A DNA stretch of 64,000 bases from DATBVX01 sp963695985 (lineage in GTDB: Bacteria > Pseudomonadota > Gammaproteobacteria > Steroidobacterales > Steroidobacteraceae). The notes below the pieces were generated by a model. That model did no database searches and had not been told where the DNA came from. It was given only the letters and a program-made list of their open reading frames with translations. Positions 18,239 to 25,977 of this stretch are shown piece by piece (positions within the stretch are counted from its first letter, which is position 1; every line of letters begins with the position of its first letter). Location of the stretch: NCBI GenBank assembly GCA_963695985.1, contig CAVOIC010000007.1:310001-374000 (forward strand), in the 5' to 3' direction. A program made the translations under genes and the position numbers.

Positions 18239-19495
18239 ATGACGACAGTTTCCAGGCGTGCCTTCTTTGGGGTGACGACCGTTGGAGTCGCGCTGGCTGC
18301 CTGCGCGAGAAAAGACGCGGGCGACTCAAGTGCACAGGGCCTGAGCTCGCTCACCGAGGGCGTCCAGCCCATCACCGCACAGGAGCACGCCGCGCGAATC
18401 GCCAAGCTGCAATCCTTGATGCAACAGCGCAAGGTCGCGGCACTATTGGTCGAGGCGGGATCCACACTCGAATACTTCACGGGCATCCGCTGGCGGAGGT
18501 CCGAGAGGACGACCGCAGCGCTGATCCCCGCCGAGGGTGGAGTCGTCGTCGTCACTCCTTTCTTTGAAGAGCCCTCTGTCCGCGAAACGCTGAAGATATC
18601 TGCCGACGTTCGGCCCTGGAAGGAAGATGAGAGTCCGTTCGACCTGATCGCCGGAGCACTACGCAATCACGCGGGGGCGGAAGGCCCGCTCGCCGTAGAA
18701 GCCACCACGCGCTTCTTCATCATCGAGCACGTAACACAGGCGTGGGGCGCGGGACGAGAGGTAGTTTCAGGAGATGAGCTCGTCCGTGCTTGCCGCATCG
18801 TCAAATCGTCGACAGAACTTGCTTTGATGCAGTCAGCCAACGACGTCACCCTTGCGGCATTGAAACATGTGCACGGGCGAACCGAAGAGGGCATGCGCGG
18901 ACCCGACATCATGAAGATGCTGGTGGCGGCGACTGAGGCGCTGGGCGGCTCGCACGAGTTTTCACTGGTGCTGCTCAACGAGGCGAGCGCCTATCCACAT
19001 GGCTCGGTCAAGCCGCAGACGGTACGCAGGGGATCGGTCGTGCTCGTTGATACCGGCTGTTCCGTTCACGGCTACCAGTCGGACATCTCCAGAACCTGGA
19101 TATACGGCGAACCCTCGTCCCGTCAGCGGGAGGTGTGGAACACGGTCAAGCGTGGCCAGGAGATCGCTCTGGAGACGGCGAAGATCGGCATCCAGGTGGG
19201 CGCAGTCGATAAAGCAGTGCGCACGTTTTACGAGGGCAGGGGGTGGAGCAAAGACTACGGCTTGCCCGGGACGTCGCATCGAACCGGACACGGGATCGGG
19301 ATGGATGGACATGAGCCTCCCTATCTCGTGCGCAGCGATACAACTCCACTCGAAGCGGGCATGTGCTTCTCGGACGAGCCCGGAATCTATATCCCGGGAG
19401 AATTCGGTATCCGGATGGAGGATTGCTGGTACATGTCTGAGGCAGGCCCGAAGCTCTTCACGCCGTTGGCCACATCGATCGATCGGCCGATTTGA
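18239..19495 (+). CDS. Exported M24-family (Xaa-Pro-type) metallopeptidase
   Basis: 418 residues; ATG follows GGGAGGAACCG. The N-terminus SRRAFFGVTTVGVALAACAR combines a twin-arginine motif with a lipobox, suggesting Tat export and lipid anchoring. A creatinase-like N-domain is followed by the pita-bread catalytic domain. Its metal ligands are visible: Asp in VVLVDTGC, Asp in YQSDISRTW, His in RTGHGIGMDGHE, Glu in CFSDEPGIY and Glu in FGIRMEDCWY. It probably trims proline-containing peptides in the periplasm. The twin-arginine lipoprotein form is unusual for the usually cytoplasmic M24 family. Confidence 0.88.
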   Translation: MTTVSRRAFFGVTTVGVALAACARKDAGDSSAQGLSSLTEGVQPITAQEHAARIAKLQSLMQQRKVAALLVEAGSTLEYFTGIRWRRSERTTAALIPAEGGVVVVTPFFEEPSVRETLKISADVRPWKEDESPFDLIAGALRNHAGAEGPLAVEATTRFFIIEHVTQAWGAGREVVSGDELVRACRIVKSSTELALMQSANDVTLAALKHVHGRTEEGMRGPDIMKMLVAATEALGGSHEFSLVLLNEASAYPHGSVKPQTVRRGSVVLVDTGCSVHGYQSDISRTWIYGEPSSRQREVWNTVKRGQEIALETAKIGIQVGAVDKAVRTFYEGRGWSKDYGLPGTSHRTGHGIGMDGHEPPYLVRSDTTPLEAGMCFSDEPGIYIPGEFGIRMEDCWYMSEAGPKLFTPLATSIDRPI

Positions 19496-19552
19496 CGCAG
19501 AGCGCCCTCCGCCTGTGGCACAATGCACGGTTCACAACAACGGAGAGAAACC

Positions 19553-20014
19553 ATGCGAATCCATACGAAATTCAAAGTCATCGCACTCAGCCTCTTGCTG
19601 GCCCCGACCCTTGCAATGGCTGATCTCGAACCGTGGAAGGATTACACCGAGAGTGACGCTGTGTGGTCGGTCACGACCGTTCGTGTGAATGCCAACATGG
19701 ACGATGCCTATCTCGAAGGGCTGGCAAAGACCTGGGTGAAGACCAATGAGATCTCCAAGAAGCTTGGGCAGATAGAGGATTACCACATCTATCGCAGTGA
19801 TCTGCCCCAAAGCGGCGACTTCAATCTGTTGCTGGTCGTCAAGTTCAAGAGCACCCAGGACCTGGCGCCGAACAAGGAACGTTACGACGCTTTCATGAAG
19901 GAGTTCGGCAAGCAACAGTCCGATGAGGCGACCCAGTACGCGCAGAAGAACTATCCGGCGATGCGCGAGATCACGGGGCAGTACGTGCTCCGCGAAATAA
20001 CGCTCAAGAAGTAG
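19553..20014 (+). CDS. Secreted protein of unknown function
   Basis: 153 residues. ATG at 19553 follows ACGGAGAGAAACC. The signal peptide FKVIALSLLLAPTLAMA is cleaved before DLEPWKDYTESDAVW. The mature part is a mixed alpha/beta sequence with TTVRVNANMDDAYLEGL, YHIYRSDLPQSGDFNLLLVV and a charged helix. This resembles small dimeric alpha-beta barrel-like periplasmic proteins, but I cannot assign a family. It is followed at once by a terminator. Confidence 0.75.
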   Translation: MRIHTKFKVIALSLLLAPTLAMADLEPWKDYTESDAVWSVTTVRVNANMDDAYLEGLAKTWVKTNEISKKLGQIEDYHIYRSDLPQSGDFNLLLVVKFKSTQDLAPNKERYDAFMKEFGKQQSDEATQYAQKNYPAMREITGQYVLREITLKK

Positions 20015-20025
20015 AATTGTGGTGG

Positions 20026-20053
20026 ACCCTCTCCCAGGGAAGGGGAGAGGGTT
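20026..20053. terminator. Bidirectional hairpin between the secreted protein gene and frdD
   Basis: ACCCTCTCCC, short loop AGGGAA, GGGGAGAGGGT: a 10-bp stem placed in the 45-bp gap between two convergent genes. It has no long T-run. Confidence 0.65.
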
Positions 20054-20059
20054 CCAGCC

Positions 20060-20416
20060 TCAGAACCCGATCGCCAGCAGGCTCCAAAGCGTTAGTAGCG
20101 TGACGACGAGCGCGCTGCCGTAGCACAGCAGCTTGGCGAGCGCCCCGGTGCGGATGCCGACATCGTGCAGGCTGTGGAAAATGCGGTGCGCGGCGTGCCA
20201 GATGAAGAGAGCAACGACGACGAAGATGAAGCTCTTGCCTGCCCAGTTTTGGGCAAAGGCCAGCATGCTCGGATAGTTCATGAGGTCGGGCGGCAGCAGC
20301 AGCCCCAGCGGTACCGCGATGCCGGTGATGAACACCAGCATCGGCCCGAAAAGCGCCGACAGCATGCCGCCCGCGCCGAACAGTCCCCAGAAGATTGGTG
20401 CATTCGATCGTTTCAT
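20060..20416 (-). CDS. frdD: Fumarate reductase membrane anchor subunit D
   Basis: 118 residues with three transmembrane helices: FWGLFGAGGMLSALFGPMLV, IFVVVALFIWHAAHRIFHSL and ALVVTLLTLWSLLAIGF. HAAHRIFHSLHDVGI is the FrdD-type helix II region. With FrdC it anchors the catalytic subunits and forms the quinol site of quinol:fumarate reductase. Its ATG overlaps the frdC stop codon (ATGA), so translation is coupled. It is the last gene of the rquA-frdABCD operon, followed by the hairpin at 20026. Confidence 0.92.
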   Translation of the reverse strand: MKRSNAPIFWGLFGAGGMLSALFGPMLVFITGIAVPLGLLLPPDLMNYPSMLAFAQNWAGKSFIFVVVALFIWHAAHRIFHSLHDVGIRTGALAKLLCYGSALVVTLLTLWSLLAIGF

Positions 20417-20835
20417 GGCCGCAGCATCCTTACGACGGCGAAGAGGGCCAGTGAGGTCGCTGCCGCAGCCGTCAAGCCAATCATCGTGATCGTCGCCGCG
20501 GTCACACGCTTGCCGCCGACGAACACGGCCGGCATCGTCTTGGGCATGATCTCGAACCAGCTGTAGCTGTGGTAAATCATCGCGACCAGCATCAGCAGGT
20601 GCAGCGCGATCGAGACCGGACTGCGCATTGCCGCCAGCCAGCCGTTCCAGGCGGCTTCGCCCTGGCTCAGGCACAACGCGCCGGCGAGCAGTACGAGCGC
20701 ATACAGCGCCACGATCAGTGCGGTGGTCTCGCGGATCATGTAGCGCACGAAAAAGGGATCCCTGCGCCACCAGCCTTCCATCGAGCGCATATAAGGTCGG
20801 CGGCCGCTCGCAGCCTCGTTTCGAAGCGAGCTCAC
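20413..20835 (-). CDS. frdC: Fumarate reductase membrane anchor subunit C
   Basis: About 140 residues starting at GTG 20835, which overlaps the frdB stop codon (GTGA). The N-terminal GRRPYMRSMEGWWRRDPFFV and RYMIRETTALIVALYALVLL correspond to the E. coli FrdC N-terminus and first membrane helix; two further helices follow, with HSYSWFEIMPKTMP between them. This is the two-anchor, heme-less (type D) architecture. It forms the quinol-oxidising site together with FrdD; rhodoquinol is the likely donor given rquA. Confidence 0.92.
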   Translation of the reverse strand: MSSLRNEAASGRRPYMRSMEGWWRRDPFFVRYMIRETTALIVALYALVLLAGALCLSQGEAAWNGWLAAMRSPVSIALHLLMLVAMIYHSYSWFEIMPKTMPAVFVGGKRVTAATITMIGLTAAAATSLALFAVVRMLRP

Positions 20836-21587
20836 TTGCTTGCTCCCTTCGGTCGCAGGAAGCGCAGAAAATAGTCCTTCGCGCTGTTGACCTTGTTCTG
20901 GTTCACCGCGTTGGCCGGGTCCACCCCCTTGGGGCACACCTCGGAGCAGTAGCCCACCGCAGTGCAACTCCACACGCCTTCTTCGGCGTTGACGAGCTCC
21001 ATGCGCTGCTCGCGGCCGCCGTCACGTGAATCGGCGTTGTACCGATGCAGCAGTGCCAGCACGCCCGGACCCGTGAACTTCGAATCGAGCCCGTACTGCG
21101 GACAAGCGGCATAGCAGAGCATGCAATTGATGCAGGAGCTGAACTGCTCGTACTGCTCGAGCTGATGAGGAGTCTGCAGGTATTCGCCTTGCTCGAGGCG
21201 ACGTGGCTCCTTCGGAATGAGGTAGGGCTTGATGGCTTCGAGCTTGACGATGAAATCATCCACGCCCGCCACCAGGTCGCGCTCGATGGGGAAATGCGCC
21301 AGCGCTTCGATGCGCAGTTTGCCCGGATGGAACTCACGCAGGAAGGTCTTGCACGACAGCCTGGGCTTGCCGTCGATCATCATTCCGCAACTGCCGCAAA
21401 TCGCCATACGGCACGACCAGCGAAAGCTCAGCGTGCCGTCGAGATAATCCTTGATGTATTGCAAGCCCTGCAGCACCGACATATCGTCGGTGAACTGCAC
21501 CCGGTAGCTTTGCGCGACGGGCGCCGAGTCTTGCTCGGGGCGGTAGCGCAGGACTTCGATCTCGATGGTCTTCTCGGCTTCAGCCAC
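20832..21587 (-). CDS. frdB: Fumarate reductase iron-sulfur subunit
   Basis: 251 residues from GTG 21587, with AGGGGGC four bases upstream; it overlaps the frdA 3' end by 8 bp. The first open-frame ATG at 21641 lies deep within frdA and is less likely. Cluster ligands are complete: 2Fe-2S in WSCRMAICGSCGMMIDGK plus a later Cys, then CINCMLCYAACP and CTAVGYCSEVCPKGVDP for the 4Fe-4S and 3Fe-4S centres. The subunit passes electrons from the membrane quinol to the flavin of FrdA. Length equals the E. coli protein (about 244). Confidence 0.95.
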   Translation of the reverse strand: MAEAEKTIEIEVLRYRPEQDSAPVAQSYRVQFTDDMSVLQGLQYIKDYLDGTLSFRWSCRMAICGSCGMMIDGKPRLSCKTFLREFHPGKLRIEALAHFPIERDLVAGVDDFIVKLEAIKPYLIPKEPRRLEQGEYLQTPHQLEQYEQFSSCINCMLCYAACPQYGLDSKFTGPGVLALLHRYNADSRDGGREQRMELVNAEEGVWSCTAVGYCSEVCPKGVDPANAVNQNKVNSAKDYFLRFLRPKGASK

Positions 21588-23382
21588 GGGCTGCCCCCTG
21601 GAGCTTCCGTTGAGCTTCGGCTTGTTCACCTTCGGCGCCATACGCGCGCGTGCCGGGCTTTGACTTGGTGATCTTGACGTCGCCGTAGCTGATGCGCGGC
21701 GCAGCGGCGCCCGCGTAGCTGGCCAGCGAGTGCTTGAGGAAGTTGACATCGTCGCGCCGTTCGAAACCGTCCAGACGCTGGTGTGAACCGCGCGACTCCT
21801 TGCGATGGATCGCCGAATAGACTATCGCCTGCGCCACGTCCAACAGATACCCGAGCTCGATCGCGAGCAACCATTCAGTGTTCCAGACCTTCGAGTGATC
21901 ATCGACGTGCAGATTGAGGTAGCGCGCCTTGAGCTCGTCGATCTTGTCGCAGGTGGCCTGCATGTCGGACCCCAGGCGGTAGATGCCGCAGCCGCTTTCC
22001 ATGCTGCTCGCCATCTCGGTACGCAGCACGGCGATACGCTCGGTGCCGCTCTCTCGGGTCACGATGCTGAGCGCGCGTTCACACGCCGCATTAGCCTGCC
22101 GCTGTAGAACATCGGCCTTGCTGTTCGCGACGTTGCGGGCGAAGTTCGCCGCCTCGACGCCGGCCACCTTGCCGAACACGATCAGTTCGGTCAGCGAATT
22201 CGACCCCAGCCGGTTGGCGCCGTGAATGCCCACGCTCGAGCACTCGCCGACCGAATACAGGCCCGCGAGCGGTGATGCTGTCTTGCCGTCGGCGAGAATC
22301 CCACCCATCGTGTAATGCACCGCCGGCACCACTGGAATGGGAGTGCGCGCCGGATCGACGCCGAGGAATTCTTCGGCCAGCTCGTAGATCTGTGGCAGGC
22401 GCTCGCGCAACTTGCGCTCGCCGAGGTGGCGCAGGTCGAGGTGCACGACCGATCCCAACGGCCCGTCAATGGTGCGGCCTTTCTTCTTCTCGTGCCAGAA
22501 CGCCTGGCTCAGGCGGTCGCGCGGCCCGAGCTCCATGGCCTTGTTGCGCGGTACCGGCTCGGCAGGCCCGAGACCGTAGTCCTGAAGATATCGGTAGCCG
22601 TCCTTGTTGAGCAGGAAGCCGCCTTCGCCCCGGCACGCCTCGGTGAAAAGCAACCCCGTGCGCGGCATGCACGTCGGATGGTATTGCATGAATTCCATAT
22701 CGCGCAGCGGTACACCGTGGCGATAGGCTAGCGCCATGCCGTCGCCGGTAACGATGCCGCCGTTGGTGTTCTCGCGGAACACGCGCCCCGCGCCACCAGT
22801 GGCGATGATCACCGCCTTGGCTTGGATGAATCGGAACTCGCCGCTGGCGATTTCGATGGTCACCACACCCTGTGCGCGGCCGTCCTCGACCACCAGGTCG
22901 ACGCAGAAGTGCTCGTCGAAACGCCTGATCGAGGGGTACTTGATCGAAGTCTGAAACAGCGTGTGCAGCATGTGGAAGCCGGTCTTGTCGGCGGCGAACC
23001 AGGTGCGTTCGATCTTCATGCCCCCGAAGGCGCGCACATTGGCGTGTCCGTCGTCCCTGCGGCTCCACGGGCAGCCCCAGTGCTCCATCTGCACCATCTC
23101 TTCGTGCGCGTGAGCCACGAAGTACTCCACGACGTCCTGCTCGCACAGCCAGTCGCCGCCAGAAACGGTGTCGTTGAAATGATGGTCCAGACTGTCGTGC
23201 GGTTGCGTGACGGCGGCCGCGCCGCCTTCGGCTGCCACGGTGTGGCTGCGCATCGGGTAGACCTTGGAAACGAGCGCTACCGTAAGCGACGGATCCGCCT
23301 CAGCCACCGCGATGGCCGCGCGCAGACCGGCGCCGCCGGCACCGACGATCACTACGTCCGCCCCAAAAACTTCCAGCATCAC
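21580..23382 (-). CDS. frdA: Fumarate reductase flavoprotein subunit
   Basis: 600 residues, full length and unbroken. The N-terminal FAD-binding motif is DVVIVGAGGAGLRAAIAVAE; the covalent-FAD His is in MRSHTVAAEGGAAA; active-site segments are QYHPTCMPRTGLLFTEACRG, VHYTMGGI and GECSSVGIHGANRLGSNSL. It reduces fumarate to succinate on the cytoplasmic face of the inner membrane. FrdA and SdhA are similar, but the FrdC/FrdD-type anchors and the rquA neighbour favour fumarate reduction. Starts 53 bp after rquA. Confidence 0.94.
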   Translation of the reverse strand: MMLEVFGADVVIVGAGGAGLRAAIAVAEADPSLTVALVSKVYPMRSHTVAAEGGAAAVTQPHDSLDHHFNDTVSGGDWLCEQDVVEYFVAHAHEEMVQMEHWGCPWSRRDDGHANVRAFGGMKIERTWFAADKTGFHMLHTLFQTSIKYPSIRRFDEHFCVDLVVEDGRAQGVVTIEIASGEFRFIQAKAVIIATGGAGRVFRENTNGGIVTGDGMALAYRHGVPLRDMEFMQYHPTCMPRTGLLFTEACRGEGGFLLNKDGYRYLQDYGLGPAEPVPRNKAMELGPRDRLSQAFWHEKKKGRTIDGPLGSVVHLDLRHLGERKLRERLPQIYELAEEFLGVDPARTPIPVVPAVHYTMGGILADGKTASPLAGLYSVGECSSVGIHGANRLGSNSLTELIVFGKVAGVEAANFARNVANSKADVLQRQANAACERALSIVTRESGTERIAVLRTEMASSMESGCGIYRLGSDMQATCDKIDELKARYLNLHVDDHSKVWNTEWLLAIELGYLLDVAQAIVYSAIHRKESRGSHQRLDGFERRDDVNFLKHSLASYAGAAAPRISYGDVKITKSKPGTRAYGAEGEQAEAQRKLQGAARG

Positions 23383-23434
23383 TCGCTTCTTGTTCGCCCG
23401 TGGCCACCCGACTGCGGGGCTGGGGAATACACCG

Positions 23435-24172
23435 TCAACGAATCAGCACCAGCTTCTGATACAAACCACCGAAGAAAGTCTCCTTGTGCATCGATGCGGG
23501 CGTCAATCGCTCGGGCAGAAAATGCTCGATCTCATGGGACCACAGGTCGATTGCATACGGTTCGAGCTTGCGAAATACCGCGCGCATCAACGGACGCATC
23601 GGATGCAAGCGTGCCGGGCGGTGGTAGTCGACGATCACGATCTTGCCGCCAGGTCTGACCACGCGCATCGCCTCGGCAAGCGTGGCGCGGCGCACTGGCT
23701 CGGGCTGCTCGTGCAGCAGAAAAAACACCAGCACCTGATCGAAGCTCGCGTCGGCTGTCGCCAGCGACGAGGAATCCCCTTGCAGCATCGTGACGCGCTC
23801 GTCCGCCGGCAGTTTCGCGAGCAGGTTTCGCAGTTGTATCGGCAGGATATCGACCACTTGCAGGCGAGCATTGGCGGCGAGCGCCGCACGCAGGCGCAGC
23901 GTCAGGTCGCCGTAGACGCACGCCACCTGCAGCGTGCGCCCCTGTATCGGAGTACCGAGCTCGGCCAGGGCGCGGTCGCGCAAACGACCGTAGTTGCCGA
24001 ACAGGATCAGGTTGACGAGCCAGTCGCGTTCGAACAGCTGCACGGCACGCGGGTGTACATACGCCCACCAGTACACCGTCTCCAGATAGCGCGGAATCGG
24101 CAGACGGTGCGGCACACGCAACTCGGTGGGGTCACAGGCCGCGTCGACGGTGATCGGAACAGGTGGTGTCAT
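23435..24172 (-). CDS. rquA: Rhodoquinone biosynthesis protein RquA
   Basis: 245 residues of class I SAM-methyltransferase fold. The RquA-specific features are YLETVYWWAYVHPRAVQLFE near residue 30, LQVACVYGDLTLRLR in place of the usual glycine-rich motif I, QVLVFFLLHEQPEPVRR, VIVDYHRPARLHPMRPLM and the C-terminal HKETFFGGLYQKLVLIR. RquA converts ubiquinone to rhodoquinone by replacing a methoxy group with an amino group drawn from SAM. Rhodoquinone has a low potential and can donate electrons to fumarate reductase. It is the first gene of the operon and directly precedes frdA, so production of the quinone and of its reductase is probably co-regulated. Confidence 0.93.
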   Translation of the reverse strand: MTPPVPITVDAACDPTELRVPHRLPIPRYLETVYWWAYVHPRAVQLFERDWLVNLILFGNYGRLRDRALAELGTPIQGRTLQVACVYGDLTLRLRAALAANARLQVVDILPIQLRNLLAKLPADERVTMLQGDSSSLATADASFDQVLVFFLLHEQPEPVRRATLAEAMRVVRPGGKIVIVDYHRPARLHPMRPLMRAVFRKLEPYAIDLWSHEIEHFLPERLTPASMHKETFFGGLYQKLVLIR

Positions 24173-24310
24173 GTGTCAGGGTTCTTGTACTTGCTGAACA
24201 ATATATGAAATATCGCGAGTTGGCGTGGCTTTCATATGAGCCTGAGGCGTATGGAAAATCAGTGCTAGCGCACGGCTAACGCTCTCGACTCTTGGCAAGA
24301 TCGCCCTCGG

Positions 24311-24541
24311 ATGTACGCTCTGCTCTTTGCCATTGTTCTGATGAGCCCAGGTTTGCCGGGCCGCGGGCCCGACACGTGCTACGTATTCGAGCCCGGGCAC
24401 GGGCCGGAGACCGACGCAGCACCGCAAGCAATCGAAACGCACTGCACCGGCATGGACACCGGCGAGGATTTGATGCCGGCTCGGACGGTAGAGCGAGGAA
24501 GTTACGCAGCCGGCGCTGAAACCAAGAAGGACCGTCGTTAA
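24311..24541 (+). CDS. Possible small secreted protein, low support
   Basis: 76 residues, MYALLFAIVLMSPGLPGRGP and onward, with a short hydrophobic start and two Cys. There is no clear ribosome site and no recognisable family. It ends at a hairpin (24529-24545) sharing the core CCGTCGTTAACGGCCCT with 4298-4322. The rest of the 24173-24582 gap is AT-richer near 24195-24260 and probably carries the rquA promoter. Confidence 0.3.
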   Translation: MYALLFAIVLMSPGLPGRGPDTCYVFEPGHGPETDAAPQAIETHCTGMDTGEDLMPARTVERGSYAAGAETKKDRR

Positions 24542-24582
24542 CGGCCCTGCCAACCTGTCGGTCAGTTGCTGGCGGCCTCAGG

Positions 24583-25224
24583 CTATCGGAGTTCGACTCG
24601 ACCACGCGGGCAGTCAATGACGGCGATCAGCGCCGGAACTGCGCCGTGGTCGACCGACAGCTCGAGGCCGATTCCGCGCAGCAGGTCCCTGACGCGGTCG
24701 GCGTCAGGGTGCTCGGCCCGCAGCGCCACAAGTGTAGCCCCCTTCGCCGCAGTCAACGCGGGGTGCGGCGACGGACCCCAGTCTATGAAGAAGGGCACGA
24801 TCCCGTCAGCGACCACGAACCATGGATCGGTGAACTTCCACGACAGCAGCACCTCGTCGGGGCGTTGGCGACTGCCGGCCAACACCTTGCCGAGCTCAAC
24901 GCCGTGGCGGGAGGCTGCGGTCCGAATTTGCTCGAGATCGTGGCCGTTTGCCGCCCATGCGACGAGTCGCGAGCGCTTCAGCGAGTCAAGTCCGAAGGGA
25001 CGCGGTGTGGATGGCGGCGGCTGGTCGGGATCGGGCGCAATGATCTCAAGATAAGCCTTTGGCCCGAGGGCAACGAGGGCATTGCGGGTCCCCCGCCCAG
25101 GGTGCTGCCCGCCGGCGCTCGCACGGATCCCGAGCAGCCGCTCGATCTCGTCGATGCCACGGTCGAGGTCGGGTGTCGCATACACGAGGTGATCGACGCG
25201 AGCGAGCAGGGGATCTGGTGACAC
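24583..25224 (-). CDS. Glyoxalase-like (PF13468-type VOC) protein
   Basis: About 213 residues. VDHLVYATPDLDRGIDEIER at the N-terminus with a second half IAPDPDQPPP...LVAWAANGHDLEQIR fits the two-module glyoxalase-like family. Downstream it has PFFIDWGPSPHPALTAAKGA. Start GTG 25224 is chosen because GAGG lies just upstream; the frame is open to 25257. The likely role is binding or turnover of a small metabolite, with no specific substrate evident. Divergent from the SnoaL-like gene. Confidence 0.75.
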   Translation of the reverse strand: MSPDPLLARVDHLVYATPDLDRGIDEIERLLGIRASAGGQHPGRGTRNALVALGPKAYLEIIAPDPDQPPPSTPRPFGLDSLKRSRLVAWAANGHDLEQIRTAASRHGVELGKVLAGSRQRPDEVLLSWKFTDPWFVVADGIVPFFIDWGPSPHPALTAAKGATLVALRAEHPDADRVRDLLRGIGLELSVDHGAVPALIAVIDCPRGRVELR

Positions 25225-25327
25225 TGGCACCTCAGCTATGCCGGACCTTCCGCGCACGATAGATTGCCACTACCCTGCGTTAACCGCCGCACTAAACGTT
25301 GGAGGCGCAAGCCCCCGGAGTAAGCCC

Positions 25328-25949
25328 ATGCGAACAGACCTGCCCCAATCGGTTCTCGATGCGGCCGACATCGTAGCGGTGACGCAACTCGTGCTCGTCG
25401 AACGCGAGAGCCGCGACCTCGGGCGCTGGGATCAGATGCGCGATTGCTTCCATGCGGACTCGCTGGTGCACGTGAGCTGGTTCACCGGCACCGGCCACGA
25501 ATTCGTCAACGGTTCGATCGACATGGCGCGCCGCAACGTTCTCGCCAAGCATCGTCTCGGACCCATCCTCGTTCGTCTGGCAGGTGATCGCGCCGTCGCG
25601 AGCCTGTCCGCGATCATCGACATTCCGGCGACGTTGTCCGGCGTCGAGGTGCAGCTCTCGAGTCATGCACGGTTCCTGTATCGCGTCGAACGCCGCGCTG
25701 AGCGATGGCGTATTTTCAGCTTCGACGCCATCTACATGCGCGACGAGTTCACGACCGCGATTCCCGGCCTTGCTCTCGCCGATGACGCCGGCGGATCTGG
25801 CCGGCTTCCGTCCGTCATATCGAATGCTGTCGTATCTGCTCAAGAGTCAGGGCTACGAAGTCAATTCCAACCTTCCCGGCGAAGACAGGCCAGCAACCAC
25901 CGCTGCGCTTAACCGCGAGGTATACGGTTGGGCCGGCATCGATTTATGA
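25328..25949 (+). CDS. SnoaL-like (NTF2-fold) polyketide cyclase/dehydratase-type protein, frameshifted
   Basis: ATG 25328 has GGAG upstream. The N-terminal ADIVAVTQLVLVERESRDLG and WDQMRDCFHADSLVHVSWFT match SnoaL_4-type NTF2-like proteins acting on small hydrophobic or aromatic molecules. The frame changes near 25780; the second frame gives TPADLAGFRPSYRMLSYLLK and ends GWAGIDL at 25949, which completes the protein (about 206 residues). It lies 29 bp before the malic enzyme gene on the same strand. Product chemistry unknown. Confidence 0.72.
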
Positions 25950-25977
25950 GTGCGCTCAACGACGATCGAAGCACCTC

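Noticed and set aside
21580..23382. Succinate dehydrogenase rather than fumarate reductase
   Set aside because: The anchors match FrdC/FrdD (no heme-type SdhC/D), gene order is ABCD, and rquA is adjacent. The direction in the cell still cannot be proven from sequence.
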